Source: Candidatus Omnitrophota bacterium (GTDB lineage Bacteria; Omnitrophota; Gorgyraeia; JABMRN01; RBG-13-46-9). From it: a DNA stretch of 36,820 bases. This document shows, piece by piece, positions 27,405-35,887 of this stretch. The first letter of the stretch is position 1, and each line of letters begins with the position of its first letter. A program made the translations under genes and the position numbers. The DNA is taken from NCBI GenBank assembly GCA_016782425.1, contig JADHYN010000003.1, positions 1 to 36,820 on the forward strand. Reading direction: 5' to 3'. The notes beneath the pieces were generated by a model, which saw only the letters and a program-made list of their open reading frames with translations, was not told the origin of the DNA and did not search any database.

Positions 27405-29084
27405 TTATGCGTTTGTCAAATCATCCACACACCTTAATCCGATCCAGTCCCTTATCGTTTCTAACACTTCCTTGTTTGTTTTGTAATGTTTTATTTCATT
27501 TTCTCTGTCCGCAATTTTTCCCAGGAAATACCCGAGTCCCCTGAAGTATACGATGGAGGATTGTTTCTCTTCGATTTTGCTCAGTGCCTTCTCGACCATG
27601 TGTTGTATATAGAGAGGTGAGCCCATTTTATCCCTTTTACCCTGAATGATTACGAGTGGAAGCTTAAGCTTTTCGAATCCTTCTCTCGGCTGGAATTCGA
27701 GAAGCTCCGCCATTCTTTTTGTAAAGACGCGTTTACCCAAGCAAGATACATACTCCTTTTTCGTATTTTCTATAAGATTGAACGTTTCTTTTTTTAACAA
27801 ATCCAGGGTTTTTTGGTATCGTTTGTCTATTTCTTTCATGGCCTCGACGGTATCAAAAACGTATTGGCATTCGAAATCCAAAAGTGCCGAGGGCTTTGTT
27901 ACGCTTAATAACACCAAACCCCTTACGGGAAATTTGGAGAAATCGATCGTCGGAAGATAAGAACAGGCATCCGAATGCGCTACGATAAATAATTTTTCTT
28001 TGTCGACTTTCTCGTGATTCAACAGAAATTTTAAAGCACTTTTAATATCATTGATCTCATCCGATAAGCTTTGTGAGGTGTTGTTGCCTTGAGACTTTCC
28101 GATGCCCCGCTTGTCAAAACGCAATACAACATAGCCACTCCTGGCAAGCTCCCCGCTTATATCCGTGTAAAGTCCGGCATTTTCTCTGTCGTAAGGTCCT
28201 TCCCCGGCAACAAGGAGGACCGAAGGAAGCCTACCCTCTTTTTTCGGGATTTCGACGGTTCCCGCAAGTGCAATATCGCCGGACGGAAAAAGGACTTCGT
28301 GCGAATTATAAAGTTCTTTCTCGATTGCGTAATCATGAATGGTAATTTTTCGGGGGGACCCAACTTTTTTTATTACGAGTGCCTTATCGCCGATTCTGAG
28401 GCGCGCAATACTTTTATCCTTTTTTGAAATCCAGATGTGCGCTTGAGGAAGGGATTTCGCCTTTATGACTATGACTTCGGTCTTTATTTTTCTCCCATCG
28501 ACATTGATGTATTCGTCTCTTATGGATGTGAAGATAACTTTGCCGCCTGCCGGGGGCAGCAGAAGACCTCGCGATTGATGCAAGGCGTTAAACGATTGCG
28601 CCCCGCCCCTATTGAAATTGTACTTCTCGACAAAGGGCATGTAGGTCACCACTGATGCCTCGTCGAAAACCGATGTATTCCTGGCGTGTGCGATACCGGA
28701 TACAGTGCTCCATTTTGATCCGGACCGACCGAGAAAATCGAATGTTTTGCCGTCAGTTCTTATATAAACGGCATCCGTCATCGCGCCGAAGGTCTTACAT
28801 TCCTTGCTGAATTTCTCCAGCTCGAAATCCTCCCTATTAAAGACAATTTTTTCGCGGTCCAGCTTGCATTTTATCTTTTTCGGAAGAAAGCTGGTGGATT
28901 TATATATGATTTTGTCTTCTGTTTTATAACGGTCAATTTTCACATGGCCCACGTTTTTGCCGGCTATATCGACGGAATAAAAGATACTTTGATGTTTTCC
29001 TCTTTCAAGAACAATAAACGCAACCGCAACAAGAATGATAATGAATATTATAATGGCAACAAAGACAATATAAAAAGTTCTCAT
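27405..29084 (-). CDS. Membrane-anchored alpha/beta hydrolase
   Basis: 559 aa; N-terminal TM; GEGPYDRENAG, LRFDKRGIGKSQG, FIVAHSDACSYL, VIIQGKRDKMG. Confidence 0.8.
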   Translation of the reverse strand: MRTFYIVFVAIIIFIIILVAVAFIVLERGKHQSIFYSVDIAGKNVGHVKIDRYKTEDKIIYKSTSFLPKKIKCKLDREKIVFNREDFELEKFSKECKTFGAMTDAVYIRTDGKTFDFLGRSGSKWSTVSGIAHARNTSVFDEASVVTYMPFVEKYNFNRGGAQSFNALHQSRGLLLPPAGGKVIFTSIRDEYINVDGRKIKTEVIVIKAKSLPQAHIWISKKDKSIARLRIGDKALVIKKVGSPRKITIHDYAIEKELYNSHEVLFPSGDIALAGTVEIPKKEGRLPSVLLVAGEGPYDRENAGLYTDISGELARSGYVVLRFDKRGIGKSQGNNTSQSLSDEINDIKSALKFLLNHEKVDKEKLFIVAHSDACSYLPTIDFSKFPVRGLVLLSVTKPSALLDFECQYVFDTVEAMKEIDKRYQKTLDLLKKETFNLIENTKKEYVSCLGKRVFTKRMAELLEFQPREGFEKLKLPLVIIQGKRDKMGSPLYIQHMVEKALSKIEEKQSSIVYFRGLGYFLGKIADRENEIKHYKTNKEVLETIRDWIGLRCVDDLTNA

Positions 29085-29638
29085 CTTATATCCAATTCCT
29101 CGATCTTATATTTAAGCTCCAGTAGTTCGGCATGCACGAGCTTGACGAATTTTAATTTCGACTTTAAATAATTCAGTACCTCCGGCGGGCAATTTTTAAG
29201 CTGGTGGGTAAAGGATATGGAATCGCCCTCTTGAAGAAAGTTTTTCGTGATATCGACAATGTCGATTAAGGGTTCGGGTCCGGCCCCGATAGGATAGAAT
29301 GTGTCGACATACACGACGCGGTTTTGGGGGTCGTAGAACGCAATCCTCAACCTCAAGGCGTATATTTTTTTATTGGAAGCGTTTTTAATGGTTCCCCAGA
29401 TAATTGGCCTCTTGTTGAAAGTGCCTTCTTGGGCAATTTTTGCCCGGAGGTTTATCAGTATGTATTTTTCATATAACTGGCCGTTGAGGTCATGTATGGC
29501 TAGTTTATAAGTTCTTCTTATGTTTTTCCCCTTCCATTCAAGGTAGAGGTAAAACCCGAATATTGTGAGCGCGAGTACCGAGGCGATAATTAAAGACGAA
29601 ACCATTATTACGAGCGTCGGTCTTGGTTTAAGCCGCAT
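29081..29638 (-). CDS. Membrane-anchored hypothetical protein
   Basis: 185 aa; N-terminal TM and beta-rich exported domain (GTIKNASNKKIYALRLRIAFYD). Confidence 0.65.
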   Translation of the reverse strand: MRLKPRPTLVIMVSSLIIASVLALTIFGFYLYLEWKGKNIRRTYKLAIHDLNGQLYEKYILINLRAKIAQEGTFNKRPIIWGTIKNASNKKIYALRLRIAFYDPQNRVVYVDTFYPIGAGPEPLIDIVDITKNFLQEGDSISFTHQLKNCPPEVLNYLKSKLKFVKLVHAELLELKYKIEELDIR

Positions 29639-29650
29639 TTTGATACCTGC

Positions 29651-30181
29651 CTAAAGATATCCCCTTATATGGGTTTTGTAGATATCCCTCACACTATTGA
29701 AAAAATCAATATATTCTTTCGTTTTATAATCGGGGTATGTCCATTCAAGTGGCTCGAAAGTTTTATTCACAAACCAGAGTTCCAGATCCGCATATATGCC
29801 GCAGTCGATATAAATGCGGTGGCTTCGGTTTTTTGTCGTAAATAACACAAGTTTTGCCAGGGATATGTATCCAGGGTCGATGTTGATGGTACGCCGGTTG
29901 CCCTTGGAGAATTTCTTCTCGAGAGCGTTGGTGTATAATTTTATATTATAATCCCTTTTTAATGTAAGCAGTTTTTTAAAGCTGAAAAATTTACGCTTAA
30001 GATTTTCACCCAGCTCTTGCTGGTAATAATTCGTGCATGAAAAATCTAAAAAATCGGTTTCCTTATCAATCTTCCCGAACTTTTTTTCGAGAAAGCGCCT
30101 GGCGAGATTAAATTGGAAGGTTTGATTGGAAATAAGACCTATTATCAATTTTACAGGAGTGTGTTTTAAGGGTTCACCCAT
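29651..30181 (-). CDS. DUF4416 family protein
   Basis: 176 aa; FSCTNYYQQELGENLKRKFFSF, INIDPGYISLAKLVLFTTKNRSHRIYI, YPDYKTKEYIDFF. Confidence 0.88.
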   Translation of the reverse strand: MGEPLKHTPVKLIIGLISNQTFQFNLARRFLEKKFGKIDKETDFLDFSCTNYYQQELGENLKRKFFSFKKLLTLKRDYNIKLYTNALEKKFSKGNRRTINIDPGYISLAKLVLFTTKNRSHRIYIDCGIYADLELWFVNKTFEPLEWTYPDYKTKEYIDFFNSVRDIYKTHIRGYL

Positions 30182-30183
30182 TA

Positions 30184-30666
30184 TTAATGTTTCTGGAGTT
30201 GCAGATTATAGATAAAATCAAAAAGGTGTTTTTCGTCTGCATTTTGGAAGTCAAAAAACTTTATTCCTGTATTGAACAACCGTATTGAAGAATTTTTTTC
30301 GTCTTCCAGGGATTCTTCTGTCCAAGCAACTTCGCCCCGGGTCTTTACGATGCGGTCTTGCTCGGGTAGTTTTATTTCTAATCGGAGTGGCGTTCCCCTT
30401 TCCAGCTTTTCGTCCAAAAGAAGCTTTATTCCTTTCGTGGATATATCCGCGCTTTTGACCTCGACTTTTTTCCCGTTCATAGAATATCTTACCCCGAGAG
30501 AAATGTCTAGGCGCTCGACGCTTCTCCTTTCCCCGCCGTCCCAGTAGCCCTTTAATTTAACCAGGCGCAGCTTTCGCTGGCGGTTTTTTCTCTCATCGAC
30601 TATTATGGTTGAGAATATCATAACGAGTATAACAATTATTAGGACTTCTACAACGAAAATCACCAT
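30184..30666 (-). CDS. Membrane-anchored PilZ domain protein
   Basis: N-terminal TM; ERRSVERLDISLGVRYSM ... SADISTKGIKLLL. Confidence 0.82.
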   Translation of the reverse strand: MVIFVVEVLIIVILVMIFSTIIVDERKNRQRKLRLVKLKGYWDGGERRSVERLDISLGVRYSMNGKKVEVKSADISTKGIKLLLDEKLERGTPLRLEIKLPEQDRIVKTRGEVAWTEESLEDEKNSSIRLFNTGIKFFDFQNADEKHLFDFIYNLQLQKH

Positions 30667-30671
30667 ATATT

Positions 30672-31037
30672 TTAAGCGTTTTGCCTGGTATATTCGAGGA
30701 GGACTTTCCTGTCTTTGGCGGATATATTATCGAAAAATATGGCCACGTCGTAATGTACGATCTTTCCATCTACTATGACGGGATGTTCCCTGACCACAAC
30801 CCCGTCAGTCTCAATTTTTACAGGTTTCGGCTCACCGGAGGTATCCTTTTTCGTCTTGGGCACTATGAGGATGACCTTTGTCCTAGACATCAGCGGTATT
30901 TCCTTTTCCACTTTGCAATATATTCCGGAAGCGCTTATGTCAAGGCTTTTTGTTATTATCTCGATATCTCCGGATTTAACCTTTAACGATACATTCTCGT
31001 CTTTTAGCCTCGGATATTTTCTTTTTTCTTTAGACAT
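30672..31037 (-). CDS. PilZ domain protein
   Basis: KRKYPRLKDENVSLKVK ... SLDISASGIYCKV. Confidence 0.82.
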   Translation of the reverse strand: MSKEKRKYPRLKDENVSLKVKSGDIEIITKSLDISASGIYCKVEKEIPLMSRTKVILIVPKTKKDTSGEPKPVKIETDGVVVREHPVIVDGKIVHYDVAIFFDNISAKDRKVLLEYTRQNA

Positions 31038-31051
31038 GACTTTCCCCCGTT

Positions 31052-31396
31052 TTATCCTGGCGGCCAGGCAAATTTTCTGCCGCCCAGAAGATGCAGATGC
31101 AAGTGAAACACCTCCTGCCCCGCGTCTTTATTACAATTGATGACCAACCTGTAACCGGAAGATTCAATATTCTTCTCCCGCGCAAGTTTGGTCGCAATAA
31201 AAAATAGTTTACCAATAAGAGCGTTATCGCCTTTACCCACTTGGGAGATGCGCTCAATATGCTTGCGGGGTATTATGACGATATGAACTGGGGCACGCGG
31301 GTTTATGTCCTCAAAAGCAACGGCGTCTGGATCTTGGTATACTATTTTGGACTCAATTTCGTCTTTTGCTATCTTGCAGAATATACAATCCCCCAT
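31052..31396 (-). CDS. HIT family (HINT-like) protein
   Basis: MGDCIFCKIAKDEIESKIVYQD and EVFHLHLHLLGGR histidine triad. Confidence 0.94.
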   Translation of the reverse strand: MGDCIFCKIAKDEIESKIVYQDPDAVAFEDINPRAPVHIVIIPRKHIERISQVGKGDNALIGKLFFIATKLAREKNIESSGYRLVINCNKDAGQEVFHLHLHLLGGRKFAWPPG

Positions 31397-31436
31397 ACCC
31401 ATATAAGTATAATAATAAACGGCCCCGATTGCAATG

Positions 31437-31691
31437 TTATTTTGTGACTTTATTTACCAAAGACCCGATGCCTTCTATCTCGATCTTTACGGTATCGCCG
31501 AGGGCCATCTGCCCTACTCCGGGAGGCGTACCGGTAGCAATAACATCTCCTGGCAGAAGCGTCATAATGCCTGATACGAAGCTGACAAGTTTTTCAACAG
31601 GGAAAATAAGGTTTTTGGTATTTGAGAATTGTTTAAGTTTGCCGTAGATTGGTTTGTTGGAACCAGGCGGTATAAACCGAACTAATTTCAT
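31437..31691 (-). CDS. Internally deleted fumarylacetoacetate hydrolase (FAH) family protein
   Basis: 84 aa joining FAH N-terminus [17 protein letters not shown] to the C-terminal [43 protein letters not shown]. Confidence 0.7.
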   Translation of the reverse strand: MKLVRFIPPGSNKPIYGKLKQFSNTKNLIFPVEKLVSFVSGIMTLLPGDVIATGTPPGVGQMALGDTVKIEIEGIGSLVNKVTK

Positions 31692-31776
31692 TAAAACATC
31701 AGGTATGTATAACGCAGGATAAATAATGCACTATTTGCCTCTTTTAACTTGAAAACCCTATCCAGCAAGGCGGGAA

Positions 31777-32214
31777 TCATTTTTTATCTCCGGACTTTTC
31801 CTCGGATTTTTTCTTGGATTTTTCTTTTTTTGCTTTCTTCCAGCAGCCTTTACCGCAGAAATACTTGCCTTCGCGGTAATACCATAAATTCTTTATACTT
31901 TTTTTGCAAACCGTGCATTCCTTGGGCCTTTCCTGTTTTTGAGATGGGGCTTCTTTTTTTATTTCGGCTTTTCCGTTAGCTTTTTCCGGAGAAGGTTTAG
32001 CGGCCACCGCTTCTGCTGTGGTTTTTTCCTCTTGTGCTGGTTTCGTTTCTGCTGGTTTGACATCCTTGGCTGGGGGTTGAACTTGAGGTTTTAATTCCTT
32101 CGGTTTTTGTTCTTGTTTATCCTGCGGAACTTTCTCGGGGGGAGATAGTTTTTGCGGTTTTTGTTCCTGCGGTTGTTCTTCTTTTTTTTGTTCCTTCTTG
32201 TTTTCTGGATTCAT
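31777..32214 (-). CDS. Pro/Glu/Lys/Gln-rich protein with C-terminal CxxC...CxxxC zinc motif
   Basis: Low-complexity N-terminal region then CTVCKKSIKNLWYYREGKYFCGKGCWKKAKKEKSKKKSEEK. ORF-track start 32235 is TTG; ATG at 32214 proposed. Confidence 0.65.
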   Translation of the reverse strand: MNPENKKEQKKEEQPQEQKPQKLSPPEKVPQDKQEQKPKELKPQVQPPAKDVKPAETKPAQEEKTTAEAVAAKPSPEKANGKAEIKKEAPSQKQERPKECTVCKKSIKNLWYYREGKYFCGKGCWKKAKKEKSKKKSEEKSGDKK

Positions 32215-32231
32215 GGTTTTGTAGGGGTTAG

Positions 32232-32275
32232 ACAAAAAAGAGGAATAAGCTATCTAGCCACTCCTCTTTTTTGCG
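32232..32275. terminator. Bidirectional-looking intrinsic terminator
   Basis: caaaaaagagga ... tcctctttttt stem. Confidence 0.65.
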
Positions 32276-32302
32276 CTTTTTAAAAGAAATCAAACAAAGC
32301 TT

Positions 32303-32623
32303 TTATTCGGTAAATACAAATTCTGGTTCTAAAACAGGCGCGTAGTCTTCCGGAATCGGGAACGGGAATGTAACGGTTTCATATACACCCGCACCGGTTC
32401 TTACGATAGCCATTCCAACGCCCTTTGCCAAGCCTATTGTTAAGCCAGAAAATATATTGTCTTCTACGCTCGTGTCATAAATATTCTTTGGAAGTTCAAC
32501 CCAGCCTGTCAAAATGTTGGCAACGCCGCGAACTAGCTTTTTACCTGGATCTTGTGCGAAGCATGTTGTCGTTAGGCTGAATATTGTTACCAACGCTACA
32601 CAAATTATAATTCCTTTCTTCAT
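32303..32623 (-). CDS. TIGR04073-like exosortase-system-associated protein (paralog 2)
   Basis: KLVRGVANILTGWVELPKNIYDTS ... GLAKGVGMAIVRTGAGVYETVTFPFPIPEDYAPVLEPEFVF. Confidence 0.9.
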   Translation of the reverse strand: MKKGIIICVALVTIFSLTTTCFAQDPGKKLVRGVANILTGWVELPKNIYDTSVEDNIFSGLTIGLAKGVGMAIVRTGAGVYETVTFPFPIPEDYAPVLEPEFVFTE

Positions 32624-32724
32624 AGCTATTTCTCACCTCCTTTTCGATTTAAAGCTACTTTGATTATGAAGTATAGCACAATAAAATTTCTTTGTCAACC
32701 CCGTTAGGAATTATTTCTTTAGTT

Positions 32725-33084
32725 TTATTTTAAATGCTTTTCTACGATTTTTGTTATACGATTCTTGCTTTCCTCGTTCAAATCTACAAATTCGATACCC
32801 GTGTCGTAATGTAGCGCGGCCTTCCCTTTAATGTCACGTTTTTTGACAACCCAAACTACAGTGCCGCTACATTTTATGTTTATGGGGACCCCGTTTTCTA
32901 AGTCGACTTCGAGATCTACCCCTTGAAAAAGTCCCAGATCTTCGTCAAGTATGACGCATATGCCGCCTGCCCCGATGTTTTCGGTGTGCGTAGAGATTGC
33001 TTTTCCGCTTTCCTTTTTCCCGATGTAGATAAGGCACTTATAGGACACCCTCGGAAATTTTCTTCGATTAATGCCACTCCACAT
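32725..33084 (-). CDS. PilZ domain protein
   Basis: NRRKFPRVSYKCLIYIG ... TENIGAGGICVIL ... HYDTGIEFVDL. Confidence 0.8.
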   Translation of the reverse strand: MWSGINRRKFPRVSYKCLIYIGKKESGKAISTHTENIGAGGICVILDEDLGLFQGVDLEVDLENGVPINIKCSGTVVWVVKKRDIKGKAALHYDTGIEFVDLNEESKNRITKIVEKHLK

Positions 33085-33167
33085 AATCCTCGCGTTTCCT
33101 TTCCTTTATAATTCAAGATAAGTATATACACATAATCTGAATAATGCAAGTGAATTTTTATTTTAGC

Positions 33168-33196
33168 TTTACAAACAAGCTGTTTATTACTATAAT
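33168..33196 (+). promoter_or_regulatory. Sigma70-like promoter of the GspA/GspB-like pair
   Basis: TTTACA (33168-33173), 17-nt spacer, TATAAT (33191-33196), 41 nt before the ATG at 33238. Confidence 0.65.
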
Positions 33197-33237
33197 AAAT
33201 GCAAATCAGGAAAAGTAGGAGCACCTTTTAATTAGCC

Positions 33238-34062
33238 ATGTATCGCACATTTTACGGTTTAAAAGAAAATCCTTTCAATGTAACAAGCGATCCAAATTTT
33301 CTTTATCTCGGCAGGACCCACAGGGAAGCCCTGTCTTACCTTCTATACGGAATAAGAGAGAGAAAAGGCTTCTTGGAGATTACGGGTGAGGTTGGTGCGG
33401 GAAAGACGACGCTGTGCAAGGCTCTTTTAAACCAGCTCGAGAATACCGCAAAAACAGCCTTCATTTTAAACTCCGCCCTATCTGAATTACAGCTTCTGGA
33501 AGCGATCGTTGAGGATTTCGGCATGCAGCCCGTGCGAAGGACAAAAATTTCGCTTCTACGACAACTGAACAATTTTCTCCTGGAAGAGCTGAGAAAAAAA
33601 TCTAATGTAGTTCTCATTCTTGACGAAGCCCAAAATATGAAACTTCCCACGCTGGAGGGCGTCAGGCTTCTTTCCAACCTGGAAACGGACAAGGAAAAAC
33701 TCTTTCAGATCGTGCTGGTCGGCCAGCCCGAGCTTCGGCGAAAGCTTAATTCTCCATCATTATTGCAGTTGCGCCAGCGGATAGGAGTGAGGTTTCATAT
33801 GAACCCCTTGGATAGAGACGAAATAGACAAATACATATATCATCGGCTCGAGGTTGCCGGTTCCCCAGGCGATATAGATTTTGAGGATAATGCGCTTGAT
33901 AAAATATTTGAGTATTCCAGAGGAATACCGCGTCTCATTAATCTCGTATGCGATAAAGCGCTGCTTTCGGGATTTGTTTTGGAGACGAAAATTATAAGTG
34001 GCGAAATAGTGGATAAAAGCATTTTTGAAATAGAGGGCAAGGCCGTAGAGATGAAGGTATGA
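33238..34062 (+). CDS. ExeA/GspA-type AAA ATPase
   Basis: MYRTFYGLKENPFNVTSDPNFLYLGRTHREAL; GEVGAGKTTLCKAL Walker A; VVLILDEAQNM Walker B. Confidence 0.93.
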   Translation: MYRTFYGLKENPFNVTSDPNFLYLGRTHREALSYLLYGIRERKGFLEITGEVGAGKTTLCKALLNQLENTAKTAFILNSALSELQLLEAIVEDFGMQPVRRTKISLLRQLNNFLLEELRKKSNVVLILDEAQNMKLPTLEGVRLLSNLETDKEKLFQIVLVGQPELRRKLNSPSLLQLRQRIGVRFHMNPLDRDEIDKYIYHRLEVAGSPGDIDFEDNALDKIFEYSRGIPRLINLVCDKALLSGFVLETKIISGEIVDKSIFEIEGKAVEMKV

Positions 34063-34622
34063 GCATTATTGCCGACGCGCTTAAAAAAGCACAGAGGTTT
34101 TCCCAGAAAAAGGACCAAGAACCAGCAAAATCCGCATCAGGCGAGGCGGAAAACAAAGAACCGGAAAAAAAGAAACGCTCCCCCGCTTTTTACGTTTTTA
34201 CGGGTTCGACAGCGGTCGTTCTCTCGATTCTTTCGATTGTCTTAATGTTTCGTTTTTTTGGCCAGGACTTGCTGGCCAATATTAAAGGTAGATCCGGTCC
34301 GGTCGATAATCCAGCGACCTCGGTCGTAAAAATCGAAAAACCACTTCATATCGTAGAAACGCCCGCAATCGGCGCCGTTAAAGAAAAAAAATTGGTTCCC
34401 AAAAAAGTGCCCACTTCTCGATCTATTTCAACTTATGAGCTTAACAAGGCGGTAAAGTTAAACGGCATCATGTACACGCCGGAAAGGCCGCTCGCTGTCA
34501 TAAACAACAACATATGGGGCGAGGGGGACGAGATAGGTAAATTTAAGATAGTGGAGATCCGGAAAGATTTTGTCAAAGTTGCAGCAAACGGTCAGGAATT
34601 CGTTATAAGACTGAAGCGTTAA
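34059..34622 (+). CDS. GspB-like general secretion protein
   Basis: MSIIADALKKAQR N-terminus, single TM, C-terminal KLNGIMYTPERPLAVINNNIWGEGDEIGKFKIVEIRKDFVKV; 4-bp overlap with the ATPase. Confidence 0.85.
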   Translation: MSIIADALKKAQRFSQKKDQEPAKSASGEAENKEPEKKKRSPAFYVFTGSTAVVLSILSIVLMFRFFGQDLLANIKGRSGPVDNPATSVVKIEKPLHIVETPAIGAVKEKKLVPKKVPTSRSISTYELNKAVKLNGIMYTPERPLAVINNNIWGEGDEIGKFKIVEIRKDFVKVAANGQEFVIRLKR

Positions 34623-35022
34623 GAATCTCTTTTGCCCTCTCTGGGATTTTGATGGGTTTACCTTTTTCATCCGTAAATACGTGATCGGTTCCCCCCGTAG
34701 CAACCAGGGTTGACTGCCTGTAAACCATATAGGTAAAAGAAAGGCTCGTATTTTTCACGTTTGTGATCTCGCTTTCAACGTGAAGCATGTCATCATATGT
34801 TGCCGGCGCTTTGTAAGTACATTTGGCACTTACGACCATTAGTCTGATTCCCTCTTTTTCCAATTCCGTGTAAAGCAAACCTATGCGTCTAAAGTGTTCG
34901 GTCCTTGCGACCTCAAACCAGGTAAAATAATCGCCGTAGTATGCAACACCCATGCGATCGGTCTCTGCGTACCGAACCCTTATTGCCGTCTTGTGCATTT
35001 TTGAACTTCTTGCCGTTGTCAT
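34603..35022 (-). CDS. Acyl-CoA thioesterase (4HBT/YbgC-like)
   Basis: IRVRYAETDRMGVAYYGDYFTWFEVARTEHFR; start revised to 35022 (ATGA overlap). 3' end overlaps the convergent GspB-like CDS. Confidence 0.9.
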   Translation of the reverse strand: MTTARSSKMHKTAIRVRYAETDRMGVAYYGDYFTWFEVARTEHFRRIGLLYTELEKEGIRLMVVSAKCTYKAPATYDDMLHVESEITNVKNTSLSFTYMVYRQSTLVATGGTDHVFTDEKGKPIKIPERAKEILNASVL

Positions 35023-35474
35023 AACTTCAAAACAAACTTGTGTATGTGGAAGCCGCTGACCTCCAGGTCCTCTTTTTCCTTGAACCCCATTTTCTTGCAT
35101 AGATTCATTGCTCCGAGCATTCTGTCGGTTGCCCTGAAGATCGCCTGTTTGTACCCTTTCGATCTGCAAAACTCTATGGCCCTTACTAGAAGCATAGTTC
35201 CCAGGCCCTTTTTTCTATGATTCTCGTCGACGAATAGCCTCCGTATCAATACGTTTTCACCCGTCTCCTTTTTCACCCCTACAGTTCCCACGATCTTATT
35301 TCCTTTTTCGATTACAAAAAAGGCATTACCTTTTCCGCTGTAAGTACCGGATACGTCGTTTATGTCAGTATCTTTATAGGCTGACCGGTCGAACGGATAT
35401 TCCTTTTCCAATATCGACAGGATAAAATTTTTTACTTCAAGACTGTCCTGGGCGTCATATTCCCTGACTTCCAT
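35019..35474 (-). CDS. GNAT family N-acetyltransferase
   Basis: MEVREYDAQD...VRRLFVDENHRKKGLGTMLLVRAIEFCRSKGYKQAIF (read as LIRRLFVDENHRKKGLG); start revised. Confidence 0.9.
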   Translation of the reverse strand: MEVREYDAQDSLEVKNFILSILEKEYPFDRSAYKDTDINDVSGTYSGKGNAFFVIEKGNKIVGTVGVKKETGENVLIRRLFVDENHRKKGLGTMLLVRAIEFCRSKGYKQAIFRATDRMLGAMNLCKKMGFKEKEDLEVSGFHIHKFVLKL

Positions 35475-35488
35475 ATCAATCCCCCCAT

Positions 35489-35887
35489 TTAATCTTTTGT
35501 TACTTTTAAAAATACCTTTCTTTTTCTCGGGCCGTCGAATTCGCAGAAATATATACCCTGCCACGTACCCAGAAAAAGAGCACCGTCTTTTACTAGGATT
35601 GTTTCCGAATTGCCTATCAGGCTTGCCTTGATGTGCGCCGGCGAATTCCCTTCCATATGAGCGTAGGAGACGTTCTCCGGAACAATTCTATCAAGCCCAT
35701 CGATGATATCGCTCCTTACGCTGGGATCGGCGTTTTCGTTGATGGTTACACCAGCGGTTGTGTGCGGAACAAATACGGTTAAGATCCCCGCCTTTACGGA
35801 AGATGCTTTTACGACTTTTTCAACTTGCGCCGTTATGTCAATAAACGCGGTTTTTCCCGGCGTCGAAAGATGGAATTCTTTTATCAT
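35489..35887 (-). CDS. YjbQ family / secondary thiamine-phosphate synthase-type protein
   Basis: VFVPHTTAGVTINENADPSV, NSPAHIKASLIG, GTWQGIYFCEFDGPRKRKVFLKV. Confidence 0.94.
   Translation of the reverse strand: MIKEFHLSTPGKTAFIDITAQVEKVVKASSVKAGILTVFVPHTTAGVTINENADPSVRSDIIDGLDRIVPENVSYAHMEGNSPAHIKASLIGNSETILVKDGALFLGTWQGIYFCEFDGPRKRKVFLKVTKD

Noticed and set aside
31777-32214. Low-complexity Lys/Pro/Gln region as possible VNTR or CRISPR-like repeat
   Set aside because: Nucleotide repeats are irregular; it is coding low-complexity sequence.
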